Positions 1 through 12,360 of a DNA stretch of 64,000 nt are shown piece after piece; position 1 is the stretch's first letter, and every line of letters starts with the position of its first letter. Source of the DNA: Nectonema munidae (taxonomy: Eukaryota; Nematomorpha; Nectonematoida; Nectonematidae). The notes under the pieces were generated by a model that searched no databases, was not told the origin of the DNA, and saw only the letters and a program-made list of their open reading frames with translations. Both the position numbers and the translations under genes were made by a program. Location of the stretch: contig JAUIRK010000150.1 of assembly GCA_030549495.1 (NCBI GenBank), forward strand, positions 1 to 64,000, in the 5' to 3' direction.

Positions 1-333
1 ATGGATCATCTATAATAATTTGAGCATTTAAAACTTTTTGCCTAATTAATTGTTTTTGTTTTGTAACACTTTTTTTAAAATGTGCTTAAAAAGTTTTAAT
101 CTTATTACCTTTATAACCAAGTACAATATTTTTCTTATGAAAAAGTTTTAGTATAGAAACAAATGTTTCTTTGATGTTCAAAGCATGAAATGATGATTTT
201 CAAAAATCATTATAAGATTTATTGATTTAGCAATTTAATCACCCATTTATAAATTTCATATTAAAAGATAAACGATAAAACTCATTTAAAAATTTTTAAT
301 CTTTCATAATTTTAATAAAATGATTATAGAAAT

Positions 334-510
334 TTATTCGTAGTCTAAAGGATAAGGATAAAATGATATGTTGCAGATATAAGTATCTTCAGCTTCATAT
401 TCTGAATTTATAATCAGTCTTCCGTCTTGAATTGATTTCGTTTCAGCAAAAAAAAGAACATCATTTTTGTAAAAATAACTCATAAAATTTCCATCTTCAT
501 TAAAAATATT
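334..510 (-). CDS. Terminal exon of a small, unrecognised protein gene
   Basis: Read on the minus strand this segment is 59 codons (58 residues and a stop) in one frame. It starts right after a pyrimidine-rich splice acceptor (CATTCTTAG at 519-511) and ends at TAA (336-334). AATAAA lies at 223-218, about 110 bases past the stop, which fits a last exon. The peptide is rich in aromatic and acidic residues, with a single Cys in a DTYICNISF stretch and the end YPYPLDYE. The phase (0) matches the likely donor of the exon at 3258-3029. The alternating hydrophobic pattern suggests beta strands, and the EDTYIC run loosely recalls an immunoglobulin-type F strand, but I do not recognise a family. The splice sites are inferred from the sequence. 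Confidence 0.45.
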   Translation of the reverse strand, partial: NIFNEDGNFMSYFYKNDVLFFAETKSIQDGRLIINSEYEAEDTYICNISFYPYPLDYE

Positions 511-3028
511 CTAAGAATGAAAATTAAAATTAAGCATGAAAAAGAAACTTACCCGTACCCCTTTCTAAAAAAACTAACACATTTGTTTTTTGGACCCTCC
601 CTTAGAGGATGCTTGATACTAACACCGTTAACGGGAAGGAACAATTATGCCCAATATTCAATAAGAATTTTTTTACTTTAAATTAGTGAAATCAATATCC
701 CATGTAAAACTATAGAAAACCTGCCCATTGGTTTGATTTATCGATCTCATATCCACATATAATCAATCACATAATATATCATTTCTCTGAGCATGCTGAA
801 TGTAATGAATATTCAACACAACTCATGATCAATAAAAGTATGGTTATGCTTGTTATACTATCGTTGTTGCGTGATACGAACCCTATGGCTGGCTATTTTT
901 AAAATGTTTTTGCATGGCTCGCGGATTCTGCCTTGCTCTATTAAAATCAATAGAAAAACACTTTTTAAAAATTATTTAGAAATACTCAGTTTTGACAAAA
1001 ATATACATGTCAATTATCCAACAAATCAATCAAAATTAAAAATAACATATCACACATATACTAGAATTTTCAGATACGATGAATCAAATGGTAATACTAA
1101 CTTTTAATAAAATTATCTAATACGTCAATCAAAATTGATAAAATATATCAGAATGAAAAAATAAAAATAATATATCACCACCAACAAAATAACTAACTTT
1201 CTTCGTTTACAATTCTTTTCAGAGACGTTTGTTTTATTTTCTTTATTTCATGTAATAAAATTTTTTGGACCTGCGCATACATTGGAGCTTGTCAAACTGG
1301 ACCTTTGCTTATAAGAGTTGAGTAACCCTGGTATATAAGAATAAAGTCAGATGTAGTAATGCGTAAGAATGTTGCACATAAACAGAATGATATTTTATTT
1401 CGAGTAATGTGAAGATAAATATTATAGAGTATAAGATGTTGAGAAACACAAAACTTTTATATGCATACTTTCAACTGTCTACTTCAGGACGCAAAACATA
1501 AAATAAAGTTGTTTGGAACACACATTTCCTTCAATCTTATCAATTTTCTATAACACAACTTTCTAAAAAGACAACTCAGTGTCAAAGTTTTAATTTTTAT
1601 TTGTAAATTTTAGCCTTTTCACAGCTTCAAAAGACGTGTTTTAACTTGAGGTCATTGATCTTTGCTTTATATTTGTTCTTCATAATTACGACTTTAGTTC
1701 GACAGTGTTTATATGCCTATCAAAAAATTGATAGAATACAAAGCCATAAAAGCACAGCTAAATTTTTTGGTGCTAACTCTTTAGAACCGTATATATTTTT
1801 AGCCGTACTCTTTAGTACCTTAGTAAATATTCAAAAAGCCTGGAAATATTGTTAAATCATGCTTATTGGTTGGTTATATAGGAAAAGTCTAAAAAGGGGA
1901 ATATAAGAATTTTCTAAATCTTATAATAAAGATTCTAAAAGTTAATAATAATCCATGATTGACATTACGATATATATGTCATTCACGTTTGCCGCATCTA
2001 CAAACTTGGCAACTGGAAAAATCAAATAATTTACTTGAGAACGCACATATTCATACCTAAATCTATTCTCTCATAATAATATATCTCGACGATTTCTGGC
2101 GTTATCTTTCGCTTTCGGTTGCCGTGATTTTTTCTTCTATGCCTTCAACTACATCACAAACCTCTTCTTACAGCTCTGAGAGTGACTTTACTATTACTGA
2201 TCAACCCTGGTCGCTCCCATACTGTTTTGAGTCGGTTTTCAGCAATACAGGAAGACCAGAAAGTCTCAAAATAAGAGATGTTAGTGAAAGGTCTTATTGA
2301 CCCAATGGACGGGCTAGAAAGACAAAAGATATCCTAACTCTATTCAAACTTTTTCGATAAAAAATATCATAGCTTACATAGAATGGATACTCGTCCCTAT
2401 TCGCTCGACACGTCATCATCAATAAATATGACCACTCGGCGTTTCATCACCAATTCCATCACTCGAATTTTCTCGCAGATTTATTTTAAACCCTCAAATA
2501 ACCTACTCTTGACTTTTAGAATAAACGTGCAGAATTCTTACTCACAAAGAAAAAATAAAAGCTTAGAAATAATTATTGTAAAATGTTTCTTTATCATGTG
2601 TCATTGAGCAGTTGAATTTCTTTACTTTAAGGAAGAATGACTCGTTTCTTAAGAAGTAGTTCTTGTATAAAAAAAGAGTCTAGACGTGTCAAAAATTCCT
2701 CATTTTGAATCACTTACAATCTACAAGTACACTGAAAAATGTAGTAGCTGACACTATATAGACTAATTAATATACCAAAAAACTTATTTGTAAGAAACAT
2801 GAAACTGTTAGTTTTCTAATTTTATCAATACTTTTGTTTGTTTACATCAAGTCAAGAACAAATAGTTCCCCCAAAAGTTGTCATATATAAGTCACTGAAC
2901 AGGAGAATCAAGCAAGAAATGTACGTCTTAGGCATAATGGCTCGTCGTCAGGTGTATTTTGACCGAACAGTATATATAAATTTCTGAGATGAAATTTAAA
3001 CAAAGATAAATATTTTAAAAGATTTTAC
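511..3028 (-). other. Putative 2.5-kb intron of the minus-strand gene
   Basis: AT-rich sequence between the two proposed exons. I see no transposase or reverse-transcriptase coding in it. It contains one coding-like + strand open frame (2139-2300, listed separately). The short AT-rich frames at 850 and 1646 have no recognisable motif. Confidence 0.35.
2139..2300 (+). CDS. Short coding-like open frame, uncharacterised
   Basis: ATG at 2139 opens 53 codons of unusually balanced base composition for this window, closed by TGA at 2298. The peptide starts MPSTTSQTSSYSSESDFTIT, is rich in Ser and Thr, and ends in a basic stretch. Local GC content is clearly higher than in the flanks, which is why it is listed. 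No domain is recognisable and no splice junction is convincing. It could be a first exon, a transposon scrap or chance. Confidence 0.2.
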   Translation: MPSTTSQTSSYSSESDFTITDQPWSLPYCFESVFSNTGRPESLKIRDVSERSY

Positions 3029-3258
3029 GATTTCTTTAATCTCATTTCCATTTATTTGTTGAATATTTTCGCCTAAACTGAATTCAAACTCTTTCAACGC
3101 CGTACCTGAACCATCGTAGTAAGTAATAGAAAAGAACGACCCTTCAAAATATAAAATAATCGCATGATGTATTGTATTTCCGTCTAAATCAAAGCCATAA
3201 ATTTCTTTGCATGCATTTGCGTCCGAAATTTGATCAAAGTACCACTTTCCAATGAAGT
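3029..3258 (-). CDS. Internal exon of a small, probably secreted protein gene
   Basis: The minus-strand frame reads FIGKWYFDQISDANACKEIY and continues to NGNEIKEI. A strong acceptor (TTTTTAATTCTAG) ends at 3259, so the exon probably starts at 3258 in phase 1. A weak donor (ATC/GTAAAA) at 3029/3028 ends it in phase 0, matching the exon at 510-334. If the acceptor is not used, the frame extends to ATG at 3301 and gives a hydrophobic leader starting MIPCLLTFCLFLIL, which would serve as a signal peptide. The GKWY start loosely recalls the lipocalin GxW motif, but length and spacing do not clearly fit, so no family is assigned. An upstream exon is expected above 3258. Confidence 0.42.
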
Positions 3259-3319
3259 CTAGAATTAAAAAGAGACAAAAGGTTAGCAAACATGGAATCA
3301 TGAAATATTTCAAAATACA

Positions 3320-4128
3320 GAAGAAAATTTCGATTAATCATATAACTCAAATTAGCAGTTCATATTTGTTCTCAAAAGAACGATTGCAAATTAAGCATGT
3401 GAGTTGCACTATAAAAAAGAAAATTTAGTAAAGTGATAAGAATAATAATAGTAGCCGAAGGAAATATCATATATATAGTTTACGTGTCTGTTACCTCAAT
3501 ATATAATCTACCACAAATTCACCTTCTTGCCCTTCCTACTCTCATTTCTCCATAATCCAAGCACTCCCTCAGATATTGTGTCCCAAAATTGTAGAACCAC
3601 TTCCTATCCCATTCAAAAAGCAAATATCCCTCTACTTCTTAAGTAAATACAGTTCTCATTGTTTGATAACTCATTGTTATACTTGTTAATTTGATCTTCA
3701 TTTGTAATTTTTATTAAATTTAATGACAGGTGTAATTCATATCCTTAACAAATTATAAAATTTTATTTTTTAAGTATGATATTTAATAATGCCATTTCTG
3801 TATTTTTATAAAACGGGTTGTCATATCTAAAATGTTAAAAATTGTCGAAACTAAATGTCCAAAAGATACATAGAATAAAACTTTACATAGAATATGGTAG
3901 GTTTCAATATTTAGATCATGCTAAATCTTGTATAAAACAGTAAATTTGAAAAAAAATAAAAATATTCAAATAAATGAAATATAGCGCAATGTTAGAAACT
4001 AAGGGTTCGTAATGAGACGTCAATTCTCGGCATCGCACTTCCTCTTGCGTGTGTAAACAAAAGTTTCATGGTGTTTGTAACGAGAAAGCTTTATTCAGAA
4101 ATAACGGTAATATAAAATCTCTTATAAG
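3320..4128. other. AT-rich intergenic; contains one diverged 230-bp repeat unit
   Basis: No coding sequence recognised. Bases 3999-4080 match the start of the tandem unit at 20.3-21.2 kb (TTCGTAATGA, then GTAAACAAAAGTTTCATG). The sequence then runs into the 8-bp target duplication CTTATAAG at 4121. Confidence 0.5.
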
Positions 4129-4230
4129 CAGGGCGATCTTAAAGTCATATTCGTTATTCATGATGGAAAATCAAATTTGACAAAAAATCTAGGCTTCCAG
4201 GTTCTAATTCATTCTTGAAACAATTCTTCT

Positions 4231-4454
4231 AATTGTTTCCCAGCGTAAGTGATATATATTGGCGGTTCTAGGAAAGTCTCTGAAGTCGGAAAATCACTGA
4301 AGTTCCATGGAAAATCTGTGAAGTAATAATTTTTCACGCTTTGTGCATACTCTCTAGCTGGCCTATCTTCCTCTGTGTTACATTTACTCTTTCACTTTTC
4401 TTACTCACCAAAGTGTGACATCTACGCCAATATCACTTACGCTGGGAAACAATT
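4231..4454. mobile_element. Short palindromic MITE
   Basis: Arms of about 30 bp face each other: AATTGTTTCCCAGCGTAAGT at 4231 and its inverse ending at 4454. The 224-bp unit has no coding. A third, diverged copy of the arm with its outer flank (TTCCTCATCTCTT, then AATTGTTTCCTGGCGTAA) is at 6045-6090, so the family is dispersed. Confidence 0.55.
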
Positions 4455-5049
4455 TATAAAGAGATGAGGAAATTCAATGTTTTATTTCAATTAACTGAGC
4501 TACTCGGGGTAATACTAACTCGGGCATTTTATTAGCACATAAGTTGTACTATTATTTTCACATGTCTGGATTTTCCCTCACTTATTGCATTAGTGCTGCG
4601 ATAAGAATATTCTCCATTTTTACTATACGTTTAACCTTTAAGTTTATACATTTAAGTTTTCTACAGCTTCAAATTTCAAAAAAGAAATTTTTTCTCTAAA
4701 ATTTTAAAATCACATGAAAATATTAATATTTACAGACAGCCAACCAAAATCTATAAATTCATGTTCTAAAATTTAGTTTTTATTACTTTAAGTCTTAAAA
4801 GAATCTTTTTCTAAAGGAGTATATGTAATTGCCTAGTTTGCCCCTCCCGGTTGACGACCAGAATAATCAGACGATATCTAATGTAAAGCAGAAGATTTGT
4901 ATTAAAGAGCTTTGATAAACGCAGACGATTTTATTTTTGTAAAGTCGGCATTGGGCGTTAACGGGTTAATGTTAAAAGTAAAGCAATAAAAGTATCCATA
5001 GTGGCTTAAAAATTTTTTGATGTCTTTTTTCCTGTTTTTTTATATTAAA

Positions 5050-5137
5050 TATAAACACCGATAAATTTTACTGTGTAGAGTTCGGGCCCCTCTATCAGAA
5101 TTATAATTGCGCCCCGCAATTCCTAGCACCGGCTCTG
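5050..5137. mobile_element. hAT-type terminus (fragment)
   Basis: The sequence ends in GCACCGGCTCTG at 5137. Its inverse, CAGAGCCGGTGC followed by GGGGCGC, is the classic look of a hAT end. No partner end or target duplication was found. Confidence 0.35.
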
Positions 5138-5231
5138 AGATTGATGACCATTTTTTTAATTGCTCCCGAGTAAGCGGACATTTCTGTTTTTTTGTGGACT
5201 GATTACCTTAATGTTTTAACTGTTTTGGGAT

Positions 5232-5782
5232 CATATGAAGAACAACCAACCCAACAATTTTGGGGTGGCTATTCTTCAGAAGAGAGATTTTAGAGTGGCT
5301 ATTCTTCAGTTGAGTTTTATATTTATTTAAACTTTGAAATGTGTATTGTATAATTAAATCGAGCGTATACTAAACAAGGTGTTTTTAATGGGATTACACT
5401 GATACACTAGTATATATTTAATCTTATAACACTGTATAATCTTGAAACAATATCCTGTTTTGCAAGTCAGCTATATAATATTATAGATGTATACTTATTG
5501 TTTATTTTTTTAATTCTTCTCACAAAATGTATTTTCAAGATTTTATTTTACCTAAATAATTTATTTAAATTGATTTTACTAAATCAAAATTTTAATATTT
5601 TAGTTTTTACTAAATAAATTTTTTTAATTTTGCTTCAGTGGTATATTAAAAAGGTAATTAATATATTCTGTATAATATTATTGGAAAACTATTTGGGGTG
5701 GTGGTTCTTTAAAAGGGTCATGCGGGGTGGTTGTTCTTCACTTGCTACTAAAATATTGTCTTGTGGTCGTTATTCTTCATCT
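5232..5782. mobile_element. MITE-like repeat with GGGTGG..TTCTTCA ends
   Basis: ATGAAGAACAACCAACCC near 5235 faces GGGGTGGTTGTTCTTCA ending at 5740, with outer copies to about 5782. The motif GGGTGGCTATTCTTCA recurs at 5262, 5292, 5690 and 5757, so the ends hold several short terminal repeats. The AT-rich centre has no coding. Confidence 0.45.
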
Positions 5783-5879
5783 GTTTTATATTAATCTTTC
5801 GATTGTATATCTTTTCTTAATAATAATAATAATGATTTTTTAATGTTTTTCAAATAATTAATTTATGTTACTTAAACCA

Positions 5880-5974
5880 GGAGAATCAAGGTGTACTTAC
5901 TTTGAGTAAATGGCCCAGATACTCATATATTTTTTAGAATTGTACTCGCCGTTGAAAAAGTTTGAACACCCCTG
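5880..5974. mobile_element. hAT-type terminus (fragment)
   Basis: The stretch ends TTTGAACACCCCTG at 5974. The inverse CAGGGGTGTTCAAACTTTTT is a typical hAT terminal repeat. The other end was not found nearby. Confidence 0.35.
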
Positions 5975-7373
5975 GTTAAAGTCTATTTTTTCTTCATAAG
6001 AACGGTTACACTTTAGTGAGTGAGGATTCACTTTGAGCTATGAAGCTTTAAACTTCCTCATCTCTTTTAAAAATTGTTTCCTGGCGTAAATTTTACTGTA
6101 AGTGCCGAGCGGGTCAAATTTAGTTATTTACAAAAACGTAAACAAATACCACTAACCTTCATTATTTCACATCGAGTTGATGCATGCATGTCACGAATAG
6201 GATAATAATCAATATTCTGGCTGCAATTCAAGATTTTGACGTCACATCACAACTTACCAGATCGTTCTTGCTTTCATTTTCTTTTTACGTGTGTGTTTCT
6301 TTTAATTATGGTAAGTTTTCTCATTATTTACTTTATATATGACGTAAAACTTATGTGTAATATATTCGACGTACTTTCAATAACATCGTTAGCAAGCTAA
6401 TACTTTTTTTTCATGAAACATGCTTTTTTCAAATAACTTTGAATATTGGGTACCAGATATGACCCGTTAGGACTGATTTTTTTTGCTCAAAATCAATTTT
6501 GTTAATTTATGTTTTTTTATCTAAATTTAATGCAAAATTTTAGACAATAAAAATTTTTTTTATACAACCTCTGTTTTTGAGAATATTTTTTTACAAAATA
6601 TTAATGAATTTTGGAACAAATTTGGAAAATTTTCAGATTTTATTTTCAAAAATTGATATTATTTTTCTTATAACGAAATACATAAACATTTTTAAAATCT
6701 AAATGAAGTTATAGACAGAAAAATTCAGTTCATCTGCTTTTTATAATAAATTTGGATATGATTCTTCTGCTTTGGACTAAAAATCTGATTCTCATTGTAC
6801 CAACCAGTTAATAAAAAAGTTATCAACTTAGTTAATAGGTCAGAATAATTGCATTTTCCAATTATTAAACTATTATTTAAAAAAGTATGAAAAATAAACT
6901 TTTTCCTTCTCCTTCTTATGAATAACAGCGTCTATTCAAAGACTTAAATATTAATATCTGACATATTTTTGTAAATATTAGGAAGAGTCTGGTTTAACTT
7001 GTAGTAAATTATTCATTTTAACTCTCATCAGGCAAGGGTCTATCAGAACCGAGAAACTTTAAAAATGAAGATTTTTTTGTCATAAATTATATATATAGTT
7101 TTGAAACTTTTAAAATGCCTCATTCTACTTGTATTTAAATCATTCAAAAAATATTTTTGTCAAAGTTATTTTTTTTTCGGCAACGACCTAAAAACTTTTA
7201 GCATTAGGTTGCAGGTAAACATGGGTCTAATAGATCCAATAAGCAGTGAGCACTCACAAAAACATATTATTTGTTTGAAATGTAGTAAAAAAAATATTTT
7301 TACAATTAAACAATATTAAGTGTTTGTTCATTAACTATTGAACTTTGAAAAAGCTTCAAACAAATAGAGAAAA

Positions 7374-7715
7374 CCTTTTTTTTGAGGCGCCTCTTTTCAC
7401 CCAAAAACACATTCAAAAAACACCTAAAAACTAGTTTTATTTGTAGTTTAAAGTAGTTTATTTGTAGTTTTATTCAATTGTTTTTTTTTCTTTTTTATAT
7501 ATATTTTATCATGAACATAATATTTTAGTATGGAATGTACTAACTCTTGCTTTAGGCTTTACTAACTTTTAATATCCTTTACTTTTAAACTCAATTGATT
7601 AATTGTAATTTTTTGTTGAATTTCACTGATTATTTGATTTAAATAGTTTCTGTTGCTACATATGATGTTGTTTTTTGAATGTGTTTTTGGGTGAAAAGAC
7701 GCACCCTTTTTTGTA
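7374..7715. mobile_element. MITE with 45-bp inverted ends
   Basis: CTTTTCACCCAAAAACACAT at 7392 is faced by its exact inverse at 7682-7700. The arms extend to about 45 bp and include TTCAAAAAAC. The 342-bp element has no coding. It lies in the 5' region of the piggyBac. Confidence 0.6.
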
Positions 7716-8245
7716 GTAAATTGCTGAACTTTAATATTTCTGGCAATATAAAAAATATTTATAGTTACATATATGCACAAGAAATCATTAATTTAAAGGT
7801 TATATATACGCTAAATGTACAAAATATAAAAATTATCATAAACAAAAGAGTATTTGTGAAAACAAAAAGGCCGGGCCCGTTGGACTTGAGCTCTAAATGT
7901 TACATTGATACTTTGAGTTTTTTATTATTTTGAATAAAAAATTGAGTTTTAATGTTGGAGAATTCGGGTTTTGTTTATTTCACATTCTCGAATTGGGATG
8001 TGGATATTGAATTACGAAGAGTTCCTAATGTGAACGCTATTGCGTTCAATAGTCTTTTGACTTTTATTCTGAGCTTTATATATCAAAGAGACCCTGAGAA
8101 GAATGTTGGAGCAAAACTTATTTACTACATTCTGCATATTTTTGATAAATAAATCTTAGTATGAAGTATGAGATGTTTAATTTTACTTTTTTTTTATCAT
8201 TGAATAATTGTTTTGTGAAAGCAAACTTTTATTTCAAAATATATT

Positions 8246-9830
8246 GTGCATTCTCACATTTTTAAGGATGATAATTTAAATAATTTGTTGGAGTTTATTG
8301 ATACAGAAAAGATAACTGACTCCCAAATTTTCGTTCAACCGCCCATAAATTGTACCGATGTGGTTACAGATGAAGATTCAGGAGACGAAGACATCGGCGA
8401 TATAGACAATTTGACTGGAAATCAATTGCTGGCTGAAGGAACTTTGGTTTCAAGATGTGTGATTCACGATGATGATGATGATGATGATGATAGACAAATT
8501 AGTAATCAAATCGAACCAGTTAAAAGAAAAAAGTCTTTTCATTGGAACAGAAGTTACTATGATAACGCCAACTTGAATTTGATGGATGTTTTTAATCTAT
8601 TTTTGACTGAAACTCTCATTAACATGATTGTTTCATTTACATGATTGTTTCATTTACAAACAATTATGCTTCGCAAAACAACTTTAATTTGAACTTGAGT
8701 AATGATGAATTAAAAGTTTTTTTGGTATTTTCACTCTAATGGGCACCATAAATTACCTAAATATCGCATGTATTGGAACAAGAGTGAGGATTGTGATGTG
8801 AAAATTGTATCGTCGGCAATGAGGAGAGATAGGTTTGATGAAATAAAAAAGTACTTACATTTTTCAGACAACAATCAACTTGATTCAAGTGATAAGTTCG
8901 CCAAAATACGGCCTCTTGTTAACAAACTAAACCAAATTTTTTCTTCAAATGCTCCTGTAACAGAGTTTCATGCTATAGATGAAACGATGATACCGTATTA
9001 TGGTCGTCAAAATCTGAAACAGTTCATCAAAGGAAAGCCTCAAAGGTTTGGGTATAAGCAATTTTCAGATTGCATTCAATCTGGGTATTTAGTGAACTTT
9101 GATCTTTATCAAGGTAAATCGGAAAAAAGAAGTACAGGGTTAACTCATACCATTATGTCATGGATAATTATTTTTCAACCTTGAACTTGTTTCAAATGAT
9201 TAAAGAAAAAAAACAGACCATGACGGCTACCATAAAAAAGAACAGGCTGCTCAATTTTCCTAAAAAAAGTGAAAAAGATTTTAAAAAAGATCCGAGAGGG
9301 AGTTTTACGGCATACAATTCCTGTTCTTTTAACGTTTGTGAGTGGTTTGATAATCGGGTTGTGATTTGTGGATCTAACAAGTATGGTGTAGAGCCAGTAA
9401 ATAAAATTTCACGATACTCGCGTACATTAAAAAGTAGGATAAAAATAAATCAGCCAAAGCTTTTAAAAGTTTATAATCGAGAGATGGGGCATGTAGACAG
9501 AATGGACCAAAATCTCATGATTTATAAAAGTTGTTTAAGAGGAAAAAAATGATATATGCCTATTGTAATGCATCTTTCTGATACATTGATCATACAAGCT
9601 TGGCTTGTGTACAGGTTGACCCCGAACTCTGAAAAAAAAGCTCTGGCAAGTCCCAATCCTGCAGACATCACAAGATTCGACAAGACTGGACACTTGGTCA
9701 CTCCGATTGAAGACAATAAAAGATTGAAATGTCGACATTGTCATTCTAAAACTCCCACAAAATGCATCAAATGCAATGTTGGAGTTCATGTGAAATGCTT
9801 TATCGCTTACCATACTAAAATTAAAAAAAA
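8246..9830 (+). pseudogene. piggyBac transposase (PGBD2/3-like), broken
   Basis: A cut-and-paste DDD transposase acting at TTAA sites. The N-terminal frame (8246-8644) has an acidic TDEDSGDED segment and a run of Asp codons (GAT repeat at 8470-8490). The next frame carries YWNKSED, then AIDETMIPYYG with the first catalytic Asp (codon near 8978). The third frame starts MDNYFSTLNLF with the second Asp, and MGHVDRMDQ carries the third. The last frame (9556-9975) holds the C-terminal Cys/His finger CRHCHSK..CIKCNVGVHVKCF. All three catalytic Asp survive, but frames shift near 8650, 8718, 9150 and 9550. The segment between YQGKS and DNYF is shorter than usual, so a small deletion is likely. The 8246 frame opens with GTG; a splice acceptor (TTTTTAAG) just upstream suggests it is an internal exon. 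Confidence 0.88.
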
Positions 9831-10464
9831 TGTTTTAATAAAATCGTGTTTTGCTTTTACAAAATTTTTTGGGGTGTACGAACGTCCCACATGTGGTACG
9901 GCATTTTTTTTAAAACAAAAAAACATTTTTTTTATTGTACCCAAATTTCGTTTATTAGTAGTGTGTAAACTTTGATATATCACTTTCATTAAATAAAACG
10001 AAGTATTTTTGCTTCGGCATTTCAGATAATCAAATTAAATGGACTTTTCGGCACTTGGAGGAACTATGCATTACTGACCTATCGGCATGAAAGAGTTAAA
10101 ATATCGGAGGGATACGACAAAGCTAGTGTCTGTTGCAGTAGAGAAATGAATACATGGCAAAATCATATTAGCTCTCTTGCTGCCCTAATGTTTCTCATTA
10201 TATTTTGCTGCAAAAGAGTATGATGCATGACGATGAGTGAATGTCGATAATATCCACCTAACCTTATAGTGATGTTTAAACAGTTGTGAAACAAAGCATC
10301 TGTTACATTTTCCTCAATCATATAACTACAACCTTACCAGCCTTAGCTGTATATATTTCATTATTTCTGTTAAATTTTTCAATAGTTTATTTCAAAGCTG
10401 ATTCTCGTTCCACTATCACAATTTTCTGATTAACAAAAGTTTTTTCATTTTATTTTATTCAATT

Positions 10465-11115
10465 ATGCCTAAACTTACTCAAAGTTCATCATCAAAAATT
10501 TCGGTAATTACTTCCAAATATCCTAATGAGTTTTCACTACACGAAAAAAAACTTTTTTTCAAATTTGCTCAGTACACGTTCAGCACGAGAAGACTTTTTT
10601 TGTTGATCAACACAGAGCTAGTCAGAAACACAAAAAAACTTGAAGATTAATTCTGTCATCACTTCTATTGAAGAATACACCCAAAGCAACACAGCAAGTC
10701 AATTCCATGAAAGTTAATAACATCCTTTTTGAAGGCTAACATACCACTTCATAAACTTTGTCAACCTAGTATGATTTCTCTTTTTGAAAGTTTTGGAAAA
10801 AAACTCCCCTTAGTAAGTGATTGCAGAAACATGATTTCAAGGCTTGCTGAGAAAAAAGTTATGAATATTAAGGAAAGCTTGAAAAATGAGGCTATAAATC
10901 TGATGGCTGACTAGACGATAGTTAATAATAAAATTTTTGTAAATGTTTTGGTAGCTGCGTTGAAAGTTCCAACAAAAACCTACCTTATTAAAACCCAGTT
11001 GTTTGAAAATCTTCATGGTTAAACTTCATGGTTAAACACCAAAATGTTTCTAATGTTGTTTTTTCAAACTCTAATTTTATTGTTCGATTTGAGCGCAATT
11101 CTATAAGATCTTTAA
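10465..11115 (+). pseudogene. hAT transposase, N-terminal part
   Basis: ATG at 10465 gives MPKLTQSSSSKISVITSKYP and a short finger-like region. The family's VDQHRASQKHKK finger end appears in a shifted frame at about 10600-10640, right after a run of T. A second piece (10729-10914) reads KANIPLHKLCQPSMISLFES, matching the conserved ANIPL segment of this hAT group. Reading frames beyond 10914 are broken. The coding is cut at 11115 by the element at 11116-14371 and resumes after it. About 360 bases before the ATG are AT-rich and probably 5' untranslated. Confidence 0.75.
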
Positions 11116-11509
11116 CCCTATTAGTGCTGGGGGGGGGGCGTAAAACGCCCCCCCCCCCCTTCACTAAAAATTTAATTGTAAAAAATTGGCTGAATCATAT
11201 CCCTTCAAATTTTGAGACTTTTCCTAGAATCGCTAGCTGCATCTTTTGAAACCATTTTCATGGTAGTTGAATGACCCCTTCATGTCCAAAACTGTCAATC
11301 AAAATAAAAAATTAAAAATTTTCAGCAAAATTTTGACATTATCTGTACTTAACCTTATAACTTAGGATCTATATTATATAATACCCTGAAAATTTATAAT
11401 TATATACAGTTTGGAACGCATAACACTTTATATATTAAATTTTTTCAATAATCATGGCTACTTTTTAGAAAATGTCAATAAAAATTTTGATTGATCAAAA
11501 ATATACCTA

Positions 11510-12360
11510 ATAAAATATACCTTCACATTTTACATAAAATATATGTTTTTATACTAAATCGGTCATGCTGTTTTCATTTCTGGACTCATTTTTTACATTT
11601 AGGATTTGAAAATCCTATAAGTATTAATCAAATTTGCGGTTTACTTCTAAAAATTATCTCCAAAAACATTCATCAAATTTTACAATGAAATATATGTGTT
11701 ATACTAAATCGGCCATGCTAGTTTCATTTATGGACTCAATTTTTGCAGTTTGAATTTGAAAATACATATACATATCAATTAAATTTGGGTTTAGTTCTAA
11801 AATTTATTTTTATTGCAAATAGATCATAATGATTTCATTTCTGAACACAGTTTTCGCATTTAGAGGTTTTACTGCAAGTGTCAATCAAATTTGCGGTTTA
11901 TGTCTGAAAACTATATCCCAAAATATTCTTTCTAACTTTACATGAAATATATGTTTTTAAACCAATTCGACCATGATAATTTTTATTTCTGAAATCATTT
12001 TTTGCAATTAGAGATTTTAAATGTTTGAAAGTGTCAATCAAATTTTCGATTTACGTCTAATGTCTACAGAAATATTTTTAAAATTTAAATAAAATATCTG
12101 TTTTTATGCCAAATGGAAGATGCTGGTTTCATTTTTGGACTCAGGTTTGGCATTTATGGTTTTAAAATATCTGGAAGCTTGAATCAGATTTGCGGTTTAC
12201 TTCTAGATACTGTCTTCAAAAATATTTTAAATATCTGTTTTATACCAAACCGACTATGCTTATTTTATTTCTGTACTGGATTTTGGATAATACGGTTAAA
12301 AAATATCTCGAAGTGGCAATTGAATTAGTAATGTATGCCTGAAAATCAGTTCTGTAAAAA
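11510..12360. repeat. Degenerate satellite A, units about 140-160 bp
   Basis: Recurring blocks read ATATATGTTTTTATACTAAA, then TCGG(T/C)CATGCT, TTTCATTTCTGGACTCA and CAAATTTGCGGTTTA. Copies start near 11530, 11690, 11820, 11945, 12090 and 12235. Units are diverged, so this is an old array. It codes for nothing. Confidence 0.65.

Larger units (their letters stand above)
7022..10095 (+). mobile_element. piggyBac element with degraded transposase
   Basis: The element contains a piggyBac transposase (8246-9830). Proposed ends are TTAA/CTCTCATC at 7018-7029 and GGCATGAAAG followed by AGTTAA at 10085-10099. TTAA at both ends is the family's target duplication, and an inner motif (GGGTCTATCAG versus ATAGGTCAGTA inverted) is partly shared. 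End similarity is modest, so the boundaries are tentative. A MITE (7374-7715) sits in its 5' part. It lies inside the larger hAT and has no coding continuity with it. Confidence 0.5.

Noticed and set aside
850-1107. 85-residue AT-rich + frame
   Set aside because: No motif, AT-driven composition, lies within the putative intron of the minus-strand gene.
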